Source: Candidatus Pacearchaeota archaeon UBA92
GTDB lineage: Archaea > Nanobdellota > Nanobdellia > Pacearchaeales > GW2011-AR1
NCBI GenBank assembly: GCA_002497285.1
Contig: DANJ01000018.1
Span: forward strand, 1-37,100
Reading direction: 5' to 3'
DNA: 37,100 nucleotides
Made by a program: the position numbers and the translations under genes. Below are positions 1 to 8,220 of the stretch, one piece after another (the first letter of the stretch is position 1; each line of letters starts with the position of its first letter). A model generated the notes under the pieces. It worked only from the letters and a program-made list of their open reading frames with translations. It ran no database searches and was not told where the DNA came from.

Positions 1-104
1 ACATATGTCTCTTGGTCGCACACGCCAGACGTTTAGATAAAACTATATATCTTCTCAAAAATAGAAAAGTTTATAAACCAGTGTAATTCAGGAGTTACAT
101 CAAA

Positions 105-2111
105 ATGAAAACAAATAAGTTCGTATTAAGTTTTTTCGCACTGTTTGCATTCGCAGTTTTACTAACTAGTTCAGCAAGTGCAGGCACAATATGTGGAAAT
201 GGTATTAATTTGTGTATAACTAATGTTATTGTGCCTCAAAACATAAGTCATGGCACTGATGTTCCAATTTCTTTTCAAGTTACTTATGAAGGCAGTTTAC
301 CTACAACCATTTTGGATTTCACAGGAACCAAAGATAATGCAAATATAGCTACAATTACAGGCTTTCCTACAGGAGACGATTTAAAGATAGGCAATAGTCA
401 GACAAAAGTATTCACAACATTCACTTTAGTAATTCCACCACAAGCAACAGGGACAATCAAGCCTTTCATAAAAGTAAAGGAAACTGGAGCAAATTCTGAT
501 GAGGAACAAGTACATGATATGATAATTATTGAAGACAAAAGACTTCTTGTAAATACTTTCACAGCACCTACATCAACTTCACAAGGAACATTAGTTCTTA
601 AAAATCCGGGAAACTTTGACCTTACAAATATAGTTTTCTCAACATCAGGAAATATAGCAGTTCAATTTACACCTAATACTATTCTATCATTACTTAAGGG
701 AGCAGTTTCACAAACAATCGCCCTTACAATAACAAACTTTGAATCACTAAGATTTGGTTCAAATCCAACAACTATAACTGCAACAGCAGATGGCGGAACA
801 GCAGTATCAACTTCTTCATTCGAAGTTAAGAAATCCTTCTGTTCAAACGGACAGATTGGAGAAGGAAATCTTACTTTAAGAAGCGTAAATATAGATAATA
901 CTGGAAATGGTAAAAATGACAAGTGGCAGCTTTTAGATAATGTAGATGTAGAAGTAGATGTCAAGAACATTGGAAGCGACACAATAAATGATGTCTTTGT
1001 AGAAATCGCTCTATTTGACAAAAATGGAATAGACTCAACAGGAGATTTAGATTTCAGCAACAAAGATGAAGAACAATTTGATATAGGTAAGATAAAAAAT
1101 GGGAATACAGAAACAGCAAAATTCACATTCAAGGTTCCAGCAGATATGATTATAGATAATGGCTATATGTTTGCAGTAAAAGCATATAGCGATGATGTAG
1201 GAGAGTCACAGCTTTGTGTAGACACATCAAGCGATTTAGGAAGTAACTTTTTCGAATCAATTGATATAGATGAAGATCCAGATAACAATATAATTGTTGA
1301 TGTGGATAATATTTTTATAAGTCCAAGCGAATCAATTTGTGGAGAGGATGTTTCTTTAAGTATTGATGCTTATAACGTAGGTGGTAATGGAGAAGAAGAC
1401 AGAACTCTTGTCAGACTTAAAAATACCGAACTTGGTTTGAATAAAGAATACGAAATAAAGAAAAGACTGGACGATGGAGATAAAGGAACTGCAGATTTTT
1501 CTTTCACTATTCCTAAGGGAGTAGCTGTAAAAACATATTCCTTGGAATTTGAAACCGATTATGATTACAGGAACGGAGATTATCACGATTCCTCAAAAGA
1601 TACATGGTTTGTTCCCCTTAAGGTAATTAGCTGTGGAAGCTCTTCTGGAGGAAATACAGGCTCAGGAAAAGCACTTATATCCGCAAGTCTTGATTCAGAC
1701 GCAATAGCTGGACAAGATATGTCTGTAACTGCAACAATAACAAATCTTGGTTCTGAAACAGCAACATTCACTCTGGATGTTTTAGGTTATGAATCATGGG
1801 CAACTCTAGATTCAGTTTCACCTTCAGGAGCTTTGACAATAGAAGCAGGCCAATCACAGAAGGTAATCCTTAAGTTCAATGTGGATAAAGATGCTTCAGA
1901 TACAGAATCATTCACTATCAGAACTCTTTCCGGAGGAAGCCTAGATGAGAAGCAGGTACAGGTTAATATAGATACTTCAGGAAGTAAAGGATTCACAGGA
2001 TTTTCAATATCAGGCTTAACAGGCTCAGGATATACCTGGTTGCTTGTTTTGGTAAATGTAATACTTATAGTTTTGATTGTTGTTGTAGCAATCAGATTAT
2101 CAAGAAGATAA
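105..2111 (+). CDS. Putative S-layer / surface protein with C-terminal sorting-signal-like tail
   Basis: A 668 aa secreted protein. Residues 1-26 form a signal peptide ending in a small-residue stretch (SSASAG). The body looks like a string of beta-sandwich domains of CARDB/NEW type (patterns such as VDVKNIGSDTINDVFVEI, DAYNVGGNGEE, ATITNLGSETATFTLDV). A Ser/Gly linker lies near residues 512-522. The last 45 residues are tripartite: a Gly-rich motif (GFTGFSISGLTGSG), a transmembrane helix at about 640-664, and a basic end (RLSRR). Known archaeosortase substrates have this layout, and the next gene encodes an archaeosortase homolog, so I infer that this protein is its substrate. A TTTATAAA box at 70-77 precedes the ATG. 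No catalytic motif was seen. The surface location is well supported; the S-layer role is inference. Confidence 0.8.
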   Translation: MKTNKFVLSFFALFAFAVLLTSSASAGTICGNGINLCITNVIVPQNISHGTDVPISFQVTYEGSLPTTILDFTGTKDNANIATITGFPTGDDLKIGNSQTKVFTTFTLVIPPQATGTIKPFIKVKETGANSDEEQVHDMIIIEDKRLLVNTFTAPTSTSQGTLVLKNPGNFDLTNIVFSTSGNIAVQFTPNTILSLLKGAVSQTIALTITNFESLRFGSNPTTITATADGGTAVSTSSFEVKKSFCSNGQIGEGNLTLRSVNIDNTGNGKNDKWQLLDNVDVEVDVKNIGSDTINDVFVEIALFDKNGIDSTGDLDFSNKDEEQFDIGKIKNGNTETAKFTFKVPADMIIDNGYMFAVKAYSDDVGESQLCVDTSSDLGSNFFESIDIDEDPDNNIIVDVDNIFISPSESICGEDVSLSIDAYNVGGNGEEDRTLVRLKNTELGLNKEYEIKKRLDDGDKGTADFSFTIPKGVAVKTYSLEFETDYDYRNGDYHDSSKDTWFVPLKVISCGSSSGGNTGSGKALISASLDSDAIAGQDMSVTATITNLGSETATFTLDVLGYESWATLDSVSPSGALTIEAGQSQKVILKFNVDKDASDTESFTIRTLSGGSLDEKQVQVNIDTSGSKGFTGFSISGLTGSGYTWLLVLVNVILIVLIVVVAIRLSRR

Positions 2112-2179
2112 AAGTCGTTTATTTTAAGTTCTTATTTAACTCTAAAAACTATTAAAAACCATCCTATCTTTTATATCTA

Positions 2180-2713
2180 ATGGACAGAAAAGAGGGAGTC
2201 TCATTGATTACGAGATACATAGTAATGATTTTCTTTGGCCTATTCAATCTAGCCTTAATTTATTTTATCTTCACGCCCCTAACAGTCTATCCTGTTTATT
2301 TAATATTGTCCAAATTAAACGATAGTACAATTCTAATATCCTTAAAGCCGATACCTGCGATATTATTCAAGGGATACATTGCCCAGATAATAAACGCGTG
2401 CGTAGCAGGTTCAGCATACTATCTCTTACTTGTACTAAATTTATCAACGCCAATGGATTGGAAAAGAAGAATAAAGAGTCTTAGTTTTGTTCTTATCTCT
2501 TTTCTAATAATAAATATTATAAGAATAGTTACATTTGCACTGCTAGTGCCAAAAGGATATCAGTACTTTGATGCAGCCCACGAACTAAGTTGGTACTTCG
2601 GAAGTTCAATAATGTTAATAATTCTCTGGTTCTCAAGCGTCTTGATATTTAAGATAAGGGGGGTTCCTGTTTATTCAGATTTGAAATCAATATATCAGGA
2701 CATAAGAAGATAA
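2180..2713 (+). CDS. Archaeosortase/exosortase-family transpeptidase
   Basis: A 177 aa multi-pass membrane protein with about five transmembrane segments. The exosortase/archaeosortase catalytic triad is visible in order and at family-like spacing: Cys74 in NACVAGSAYYLL, Arg115 in NIIRI and His134 in AHELSWY. Members of this family cleave C-terminal sorting signals of surface proteins on the outer face of the membrane and probably transfer them to a lipid. It lies 68 nt after the putative S-layer gene, whose C-terminus looks like a sorting signal, and its TAA is followed directly by the DedA ATG, so those two genes are co-transcribed. A CTATTAAAA box at 2149-2157 sits about 26 nt before the ATG, suggesting a leaderless transcript. 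At 177 aa it is compact for the family, matching the small archaeal type. I recall that Pacearchaeota members have been given their own subfamily name, but cannot verify this here. Confidence 0.85.
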   Translation: MDRKEGVSLITRYIVMIFFGLFNLALIYFIFTPLTVYPVYLILSKLNDSTILISLKPIPAILFKGYIAQIINACVAGSAYYLLLVLNLSTPMDWKRRIKSLSFVLISFLIINIIRIVTFALLVPKGYQYFDAAHELSWYFGSSIMLIILWFSSVLIFKIRGVPVYSDLKSIYQDIRR

Positions 2714-3325
2714 ATGGCGATAGAAATTTTTTCATCTTTTGTTGAGTCCATTCTTTCCCTCATAAGTGCCCTTGGCTATTATGGTATTTTCCTAGGAATG
2801 ACTATAGAAAGTTCTTTCTTTCCATTCCCTAGCGAAATAATAATGATTCCTGCAGGAATATTAATCCAGAGAGGAGAGATGTCTTTTCTTCTTGTATTAT
2901 TAGCAGGACTTTTAGGGAGCCTAGTCGGAGCCCTAATCAATTACTATCTTGCCTTATATTTGGGAAGAAAAGTAGTCAATAAACTAGTGAGTAGGTATGG
3001 AAATTTTATACTTCTTAACAAAGAACAGCTTGAAAAAGCAGATATATATTTCAATAAGCATGGGGAAATAACAACATTCATAGGCAGACTTATTCCAGGC
3101 ATAAGACAATTAATATCCATTCCTGCAGGATTTACCAAAATGAAGATGTCAAAGTTTCTTACCTTTACGGTATTAGGTACAGGAATATGGTCTTTAATTT
3201 TGATTATGATTGGAATCCTCTTCGGAGAAAACTATTTATTAATAGAACGAAATATAAAATTAATACTTGTCATCGTCTCCATAGTGATAATTGCAGCCTA
3301 TATTATCTTAAAAAGAAAGAAGTAA
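2714..3325 (+). CDS. DedA/VTT-domain membrane protein
   Basis: A 203 aa polytopic membrane protein of the DedA (SNARE-associated/VTT) family. Both family signatures are present: an acidic residue followed by FPFPSE at residues 36-41, and GRLIPGIRQLISIPAGF at 124-140, the re-entrant loop with its conserved Arg. The C-terminus is a transmembrane helix and a basic tail (KRKK). DedA proteins are linked to lipid (polyprenyl-phosphate or phospholipid) flipping and membrane homeostasis. The ATG directly abuts the stop of the archaeosortase gene, implying translational coupling. A lipid-carrier recycling role next to a transpeptidase is plausible but is inference. The gene ends one base before the stop of the convergent gene. 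Confidence 0.88.
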   Translation: MAIEIFSSFVESILSLISALGYYGIFLGMTIESSFFPFPSEIIMIPAGILIQRGEMSFLLVLLAGLLGSLVGALINYYLALYLGRKVVNKLVSRYGNFILLNKEQLEKADIYFNKHGEITTFIGRLIPGIRQLISIPAGFTKMKMSKFLTFTVLGTGIWSLILIMIGILFGENYLLIERNIKLILVIVSIVIIAAYIILKRKK

Positions 3326-3958
3326 TTATCTTGCGTCAAGAACAGATTGCAACTCATATTTTTCAACAGCCTTAACAATATCACAATCAGGACTCACAGT
3401 TATCTTGTGGCAGTCTCCATTTATCTCTATCTTTGTCTCGTCTCCTGAATTAAATTCTATTACAAGATTATTGGGCCTATTTTCACAAGTTATATACTTC
3501 TGATTGTAAAAGACAGATTCATTGTAATCATTGATTGCTCCTTGAACCTTAAGTTGATTGTCAGTAAGAAAAGCACTTAATGTAGCTAGGGCCACAATTC
3601 TCTCACGGCAAGAACCAAGTTCAGCTTCACTTGAAGTGATAAAAATAGGTTTACCTCTCATAAATTCAATCTTATCTCCTTCAATAGGGACCTCATTTTT
3701 CCGAGGGTCAGTTTTGAGAACGAGAGTATATTTTATTAATTGTCCAGAAGGGGCATTGAAAATATAATAATATTTGAAAACAGGCAACTCGCCATATTTG
3801 TCTTTTGAAAATTCAAGCCCTTGATAATCAAATTTACTCAAACTTTTAAAAAACGCGCTAGATATCATAAAAACTAAAATCAAAAAACCAAAGAATAATA
3901 AAATTTTTAACAAATCCCCCTCTATTCTTCTTTCAGTTTTATTCTTTCTTTTTGCCAT
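3326..3958 (-). CDS. Membrane-anchored protein, paralog of the 4118-4666 product
   Basis: A 210 aa protein of unrecognised function. A basic N-terminus (AKRKNKTERR) leads into one transmembrane helix at about 18-38, followed by an extracytoplasmic domain. The domain contains MRGKPIFITSSEAE, a C-E-R segment, NNLVIEF and a Cys pair in NGDCHKITVSPDCD. The same layout and related strings (YGKPLFIVSD, DDNLIIYKE, DKNCIFIEGN) occur in the neighbour at 4118-4666, so the two are diverged paralogs. A TTTAAA box (3981-3986, read on the minus strand) sits about 26 nt upstream, consistent with a leaderless transcript. Its stop abuts that of the DedA gene. The membrane location is well supported; the role is unknown. 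Confidence 0.7.
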   Translation of the reverse strand: MAKRKNKTERRIEGDLLKILLFFGFLILVFMISSAFFKSLSKFDYQGLEFSKDKYGELPVFKYYYIFNAPSGQLIKYTLVLKTDPRKNEVPIEGDKIEFMRGKPIFITSSEAELGSCRERIVALATLSAFLTDNQLKVQGAINDYNESVFYNQKYITCENRPNNLVIEFNSGDETKIEINGDCHKITVSPDCDIVKAVEKYELQSVLDAR

Positions 3959-3998
3959 TTATCTAAAAAGGCGTCTCTCTTTTAAACATTTCTACATC

Positions 3999-4058
3999 AA
4001 AAAGACGATGTGCCACCTCGTCCTAAAGGACGAGGTTTGTGACAGGCACTCGTCTTTT
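3999..4058. repeat. Structured element 1 of a tandem pair (outer stem plus inner hairpin)
   Basis: The arm at 3999/4000-4013 pairs with GGCACTCGTCTTTT (4045-4058) over 14 bp with a single bulged T at 4009. Inside it is a perfect hairpin, CCTCGTCC (4016-4023) and GGACGAGG (4028-4035), with a TAAA loop. The stretch between the inner hairpin and the right outer arm is TTTGTGACA. The element has no open reading frame and lies between the stop of one minus-strand gene and the promoter of the next. The hairpin resembles those in IS200/IS605-type ends and omega-RNA 3' regions, but no transposase or TnpB is present. It could be a non-autonomous element, a structured RNA or a 3' processing signal. Confidence 0.75.
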
Positions 4059-4063
4059 GGATG

Positions 4064-4116
4064 CTCAAGGAACAATATTGACTTAAAAGTCAAGGTTTGC
4101 AGTCAAGTTCCTTGAC
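4064..4116. repeat. Structured element 2 of the tandem pair, same fold, different bases
   Basis: The outer stem is TCAAGGAAC (4065-4073) with GTTCCTTGA (4107-4115), 9 perfect bp. The inner hairpin is TTGACTT (4078-4084) with AAGTCAA (4087-4093). Read on the minus strand, the inner hairpin plus its flank aligns base for base with element 1 (both begin CAAACCT), and the differences in the stem fall in pairs that keep base pairing. The element begins one base beyond the stop codon of the 4118-4666 gene on the minus strand, so it would also lie in that gene's 3' untranslated region. Confidence 0.72.
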
Positions 4117-4117
4117 A

Positions 4118-4666
4118 TTAGTAAAATCCGAAAATCTTGTACAAAAACGCATCAACACTAGCCAAATTACCCTCGATAAAAATGCAATTTTTATCCTGAT
4201 AAACTTTATTATTTTCAGATTCTTTATAGATTATTAAGTTATCATCACACGTTTTCTCCGGAAGATCCAATTCACATTTTTCATAACATGCTTTTTGTAT
4301 TCTTGAGGAATATCTTCCGATATTTCTTGATATTTCAGATTCAGCAATTAAATTATCAGACACTATGAATAAAGGTTTTCCATAATAATTATTAAGTCCA
4401 GAGGTCAAAGAAACTTTAATTTCCTTTGCAGTTTCCAAATCATTGAGAAAGTAAAAAACCTCTCCATTCATTTGGTAAGCCCATAGTCCATTAACATACT
4501 GCCCCTGTTCAAATCCTGAATCTTGATTATTTGTTAATCCATTTCCACTGTAAAAAGCATATCCTGCAGTGCTAAAAAGCAAAAGGAATATCATTGCAAA
4601 TCCGACAATGAACTTATTTCTCTTTTGCTTTTTTTCAATTTCTTCAGGTGATTCTATCCTTTTCAT
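4118..4666 (-). CDS. Membrane-anchored protein, paralog of the 3326-3958 product
   Basis: A 182 aa protein of unknown function. A charged cytoplasmic N-terminus (EEIEKKQKRNK) is followed by one transmembrane helix at about 18-40, then an extracytoplasmic domain with QMNGEVFYFLNDLETAKEI, YGKPLFIVSD and four Cys in a short stretch (KACYEKCELDLPEKTCDD, then KNCIFIEGN). The architecture and short motifs match the product of 3326-3958. Conserved Cys suggest disulfides outside the cell. A TATA-like box (TATTTTTAAATAAAA on the minus strand, 4683-4697) lies about 25 nt before the ATG, so the message is probably leaderless and separate from the glycosyltransferase gene upstream. Confidence 0.7.
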   Translation of the reverse strand: MKRIESPEEIEKKQKRNKFIVGFAMIFLLLFSTAGYAFYSGNGLTNNQDSGFEQGQYVNGLWAYQMNGEVFYFLNDLETAKEIKVSLTSGLNNYYGKPLFIVSDNLIAESEISRNIGRYSSRIQKACYEKCELDLPEKTCDDNLIIYKESENNKVYQDKNCIFIEGNLASVDAFLYKIFGFY

Positions 4667-4702
4667 ACTAAACTCTATTATCTTTTATTTAAAAATATGA
4701 CG

Positions 4703-5494
4703 TTAATACAATGGATGTCTTAATCTTCCATCAGAATCCTTCTTAAATTTCCCAGAAACTAAATGGTCACATTTAACCTTCGTATAACAATATTGTTTAA
4801 AACCAAGTTCCTCAGCTTTTAGAGAAAAATAAACATCTTCCGAAGTTTCTGCATTCACTTTTAATTTTTTCATATCAAGCAGATTATATCTTATTTTTTC
4901 AAATACTTTTCTGCTCAAAAGCATACAACCTGCAGCAGGTATAAGCACTTCAATAAGTTCATTACTTCTTGCCTCATCCCAGGTTACGTGTCTTCTAAGG
5001 TCTTTATGAGATTTAACAGAATCTGGAAATTTCGCCTGCTGTTTCATTTCTTCAAATTCTTCCTCTGTAATCCTAATCCATCCAACAGGAAGGACTTTAG
5101 TTTTTCCAGAAGAAACATAATAATTATAGTATAAAGCACTTACAATGTCCTTCTCACAATTAACCAACTCTTCAATTATATCTTTTGGTGGAACAATGTC
5201 AGAATCAGACATCAAAACATAATCATATTCATTTTCCAAAGCATATTCAATTATCTTATTCCTACTCATTATCAATTTAGCCATTGGTTTTTTCCCCTTG
5301 GCATCTATCTTCGTCAGAATAATCCTATCCTCCTTCTTAAGTTCTTCAAAAAAATCATCATCTTCAGAATTTTCCGCGACAAGGATATCATAATTCGGAT
5401 AATCTAATTCCCTCAGTCTATTAAGAACCCTCTCAATACAATACTTCATACCAGTATAAGTCGGACAGCCAATTAAAACTCGAGGTTTTTCCAT
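4703..5494 (-). CDS. Family 2-type glycosyltransferase (GT-A fold)
   Basis: A 263 aa cytosolic glycosyltransferase. The N-terminus RVLIGCPTYTG is the nucleotide-sugar-binding strand of the GT-A fold, NYDILVAENSEDDD follows, and the metal-binding DxD motif is MSDSDIVPP with DSD at 97-99. The C-terminal half has AAGCMLLSRKVFEKI and SEDVYFSLKAEELGF, the usual acceptor and catalytic-base region, then CDHLVSG. There are no transmembrane helices. It probably transfers a sugar to a lipid carrier or glycan; N-X-S/T sites in the neighbouring S-layer proteins make protein glycosylation a reasonable guess, but the donor and acceptor cannot be read from sequence. A TATA-like box at 5513-5528 precedes it. 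Confidence 0.85.
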   Translation of the reverse strand: MEKPRVLIGCPTYTGMKYCIERVLNRLRELDYPNYDILVAENSEDDDFFEELKKEDRIILTKIDAKGKKPMAKLIMSRNKIIEYALENEYDYVLMSDSDIVPPKDIIEELVNCEKDIVSALYYNYYVSSGKTKVLPVGWIRITEEEFEEMKQQAKFPDSVKSHKDLRRHVTWDEARSNELIEVLIPAAGCMLLSRKVFEKIRYNLLDMKKLKVNAETSEDVYFSLKAEELGFKQYCYTKVKCDHLVSGKFKKDSDGRLRHPLY

Positions 5495-5512
5495 AAAATT
5501 CCAAGAATTAAG

Positions 5513-5528
5513 ACTATAAAAAAATAAC
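5513..5528 (-). promoter_or_regulatory. TATA box of the glycosyltransferase gene
   Basis: The minus-strand GTTATTTTTTTATAGT is centred about 26 nt upstream of the ATG at 5494, as expected for a leaderless archaeal transcript. It lies just downstream of the S-layer gene's T-tract, so the S-layer message would end before this promoter. Confidence 0.5.
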
Positions 5529-5539
5529 TATCTTAAGGA

Positions 5540-5585
5540 TAAAGAAAAAAAGAGAAAAAAAAGAAAGAAAAAAATAAAAAATAAA
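5540..5585 (-). terminator. T-tract terminator of the S-layer gene
   Basis: Read on the minus strand, the first 50 nt after the S-layer stop are almost entirely T with a few C and A (runs of 6, 7 and 8 T). Archaeal RNA polymerase terminates at such U-tracts without a hairpin. It is the longest T-run block noticed in the window, and it follows what is probably the most abundant transcript. Confidence 0.75.
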
Positions 5586-5591
5586 TTGTTC

Positions 5592-8042
5592 TTATTCGCT
5601 AACTAGACCTGCGGATGTAGAAGATGTTCCTTTGTACTTCTTACCAACGTCTGTCATTACAGGTTCAGTTGTTAAGAATGTAGCAGCATTCGAAGTGTCT
5701 CCAGCCTCGTAACCTGCAACAAGAGTTGCAATCTTACCTGAGGTTAGGAAAGGATTATCGAATGTTTGAATCAAGAATTCTCCAGCGCCTATACCAGTTG
5801 TTGAAGTCCATTGTGCACCACATACAGGTGATGCTGAACCCAACAATTTAGCTGCTACGGTGTTTATACAACTACCTCCAACAACAATCAAGTTTTTATT
5901 AGAAACTTTACTTGCATCACCATCTGTAACGATGACATTGTCACCTAAAGATGATGATCCACTGAATGTGGTATCAGGACCAGTAAGATAAACTTCTCCA
6001 TAGGATTCAGCTCCAGCATAAGTTATCTCAGCTTCTCTTTGAACACTCGAAGAACCAACACGTCTGATCTTTGTAGCCAAATCAGATTGAAGTCTAGTAA
6101 CAATATTATTGTTATCTTCAACTTCACTGAATGTACTACCACTTATAGACGATACTTCAAGGTCTCCATCAGATTGAGCGTCAAGAGTAGCGTTGAAATC
6201 ATTACCCTGGTTTATGTCTCCATCCTTGTCTTCTTCAGCAAATTGGAAATTCCAACTACCTGCACCTCTCAGTGCAGCATTAGCTCCAGCATCAATTGCT
6301 TTATTAGTTGTAGTTGAAGCTAGTCCATTTCTCCAATCTGCATGTACATTAACAACTCCCTTCTGAGAGCTAGCAACGTCTGCATAATATGAAGAAGCAT
6401 TAGCTATAGGCAAGTATACTTTCAACCCACTCTTTGTGTAAAGAGTATGGAAATTAGCTCCAGCATTACCTGTAATACTAACCCATTTGTTAGGACTATA
6501 CTCAACGTAATCAAGAGTAAGAGTCAAACTTCCAAGATCAACAGTATCTCCAGTCTTTCTGGTATCCCTATAACTATGCCAAGTATCATCATAGTACTTC
6601 TCAACATTTGTATAGTTTATACCTGTATTTGTATCTCTGGTAAATCCTGAGAATCTTAACACATAAGACTCTGGGTCTCTGTCAGATCCGTTCCAAGACG
6701 CAACAAGATATTCATCTCCAATGGTATCATTGAAGATTACAGATGTATTATAGGAGGTTACAAGCAATTTATCGGAGCTTTCTCCAATTCCTATAAACTC
6801 TCCAGATGCGTTTGCATAGAATAATGGAACAGTAACTGCTCCATCAGTGACGATTGTTTTCAAAACCATTGAATCAGTTCCATCATTTATGACTGTTGTA
6901 ATCTCTTCATTAGGAATTACAAAATCAGCCATACTTATTTTGATAGCTTCTAATCCAGGCATTGTCAAACTCATATCAGGAGTTACGAACTCTCTATCAT
7001 CTGTCTTCCAAGACAAAACAATTTTGTCAAGTTTTACCTTTGTGGAAGTTTCAGTCTTTGTGAAAGTTGTAGTAACCTCATTTATGGTATTGTCGTTAAG
7101 CTTTACCTGAGTTCCATCTTTAAGATCAAGTTTTCCAGAACCTATGCTGAATTCAACTTTTCCGACGTTTCCAGAAACATCCTTAGCTAGAATCTCCTTT
7201 ATACCAACATAACTACCATCTTTCAATCTCTGCGTTCCAGTAGATGAAAGTAAGTTTGTGTCTTCACCGTTAATATTTAACTTAACTTGTGATGAACTTA
7301 TGAAAACTATACTAACATCATAACTTTTTCCACCCGAGGTCAATGTTGTTACATCACCTTCTGCAACTATCGCACTACTTGCAGCATCCAGAAGGATAAA
7401 CTGTACAGTTGCGTTCTTTGCATCAAGGATATAGTAGTTTTTACCCAATATTCGAAGCGTTGTTGTTTCCAAATCGACTAAATCACCACCTGAAACATCA
7501 GATTCTGCAGGATCTAAGAATGTAAGTGTGTAATTTAATACATACTGTCCACTACTAAAGTTAAGACCTACAGAAGGCTCTTTACTTTTGTAATCGTTGT
7601 CAGCAAAGAAGTTTAATGCCCAAGGCTCATCGCCAATATTTATCTTTTGTTCATAGTCAAATTCTGTGTTTTCATCATTTGCGTAAACACCATTTGCTAG
7701 AAGAGTAGGTAAGTAATCTGCAGTTACCGAAGTACCAAAAACAGCGCTTACTCTATCCCTAAGATTTAATTTATCACTTGCCTTAGCAAGTAATATGCTT
7801 TCACCTGTAGGCGCTCCTCCTCCATTTCCAGATTGTTCAGCGAGAGCAGCAGACAAGTCAGACTGTATATTTACTGCAGCAGCGGAATCTAATCCTCCAC
7901 TACCATAAATAATTCCAACATCAGCTACACCTCCCTTTACAAAAGGAGCTGGATAATTAGCAGCAGCAGCCAAAGCTACTGTCGAGCCAATCATAGCTAA
8001 AGAAGCTACGGCGGACGCAATCTTCTTAAAATCAAATTTCAT
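5592..8042 (-). CDS. Major S-layer protein
   Basis: An 816 aa secreted S-layer protein of the type found in methanococci and DPANN archaea. A signal peptide covers about 1-26 (KIASAVASLAMIGSTVALA, then AAANYPAPF). The N-terminal domain begins ANYPAPFVKGGVADVGIIYG and the C-terminal part has NLIVVGGSCINTVAAKLLG, both typical of this family. The middle has NFSSGQYVLNY, FYANASGEFIGIGESSDKL and LYTKSGLKVYLP, shared with the paralog at 13801-15858. Several N-X-S/T sequons are present. There is no C-terminal membrane anchor. Translation starts behind a perfect SD (AAAGGAGGT) 10 nt from the ATG; transcription starts far upstream and the gene ends in a strong T-tract, all consistent with high expression. 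Confidence 0.92.
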   Translation of the reverse strand: MKFDFKKIASAVASLAMIGSTVALAAAANYPAPFVKGGVADVGIIYGSGGLDSAAAVNIQSDLSAALAEQSGNGGGAPTGESILLAKASDKLNLRDRVSAVFGTSVTADYLPTLLANGVYANDENTEFDYEQKINIGDEPWALNFFADNDYKSKEPSVGLNFSSGQYVLNYTLTFLDPAESDVSGGDLVDLETTTLRILGKNYYILDAKNATVQFILLDAASSAIVAEGDVTTLTSGGKSYDVSIVFISSSQVKLNINGEDTNLLSSTGTQRLKDGSYVGIKEILAKDVSGNVGKVEFSIGSGKLDLKDGTQVKLNDNTINEVTTTFTKTETSTKVKLDKIVLSWKTDDREFVTPDMSLTMPGLEAIKISMADFVIPNEEITTVINDGTDSMVLKTIVTDGAVTVPLFYANASGEFIGIGESSDKLLVTSYNTSVIFNDTIGDEYLVASWNGSDRDPESYVLRFSGFTRDTNTGINYTNVEKYYDDTWHSYRDTRKTGDTVDLGSLTLTLDYVEYSPNKWVSITGNAGANFHTLYTKSGLKVYLPIANASSYYADVASSQKGVVNVHADWRNGLASTTTNKAIDAGANAALRGAGSWNFQFAEEDKDGDINQGNDFNATLDAQSDGDLEVSSISGSTFSEVEDNNNIVTRLQSDLATKIRRVGSSSVQREAEITYAGAESYGEVYLTGPDTTFSGSSSLGDNVIVTDGDASKVSNKNLIVVGGSCINTVAAKLLGSASPVCGAQWTSTTGIGAGEFLIQTFDNPFLTSGKIATLVAGYEAGDTSNAATFLTTEPVMTDVGKKYKGTSSTSAGLVSE

Positions 8043-8200
8043 TTATTTTTATACCTCCTTTCATCTTTATGTTATTGACGACCCGTAAAGGTCCCTCTTA
8101 AAGGAAGTCACCGTTTAATTGGTAACTCGCCACCCCATCTTTCGACGTAATCGCCACCTTTTATGTTATCATAAGGGGGATATTACTCTCTATAAGAGTT
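8043..8200 (-). promoter_or_regulatory. Long hairpin-rich 5' leader of the S-layer mRNA, with strong SD
   Basis: Read on the minus strand from the predicted start near 8200, it holds in order: ACTCT/AGAGT hairpin (8199-8185) at the very 5' end; TTATG/CATAA hairpin (8174-8161); direct repeat copy 1 GGTGGCGATTAC (8158-8147); CGTC-GAAA-GATG GNRA hairpin (8147-8136); repeat copy 2 GGTGGCGAGTTAC (8134-8122); a 7-bp hairpin AGTTACC/GGTGACT (8127-8106); GACC/GGTC hairpin (8093-8080); and AAAGGAGGT (8061-8053), the SD. It does not match a riboswitch I know. A role in mRNA stability or translational control is inferred. Confidence 0.6.
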
Positions 8201-8220
8201 AAATGAAAAACCTAATTTTC

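Noticed and set aside
1..60. A short open frame ending in a stop at 34-36, and a possible divergent TATA on the minus strand
   Set aside because: Eleven codons are too few to tell a gene end from chance, and no motif was recognised. It may be the tail of an upstream gene.
662..1132. 156-codon minus-strand frame inside the first surface protein gene
   Set aside because: Antisense shadow of a well-supported coding frame with a signal peptide and surface domains; its own translation shows no family motif and no upstream TATA or SD.
3999..4116. A complete IS200/IS605 insertion sequence
   Set aside because: The hairpins resemble such ends, but there is no TnpA or TnpB frame in or near the region; only a degenerate or non-autonomous element could be argued.
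4064..4116. Intrinsic terminator for the 4118-4666 gene
   Set aside because: There is stem structure but no T-tract following it on the minus strand, and archaeal termination relies on T-tracts; the tandem, covarying layout is not explained by a terminator.
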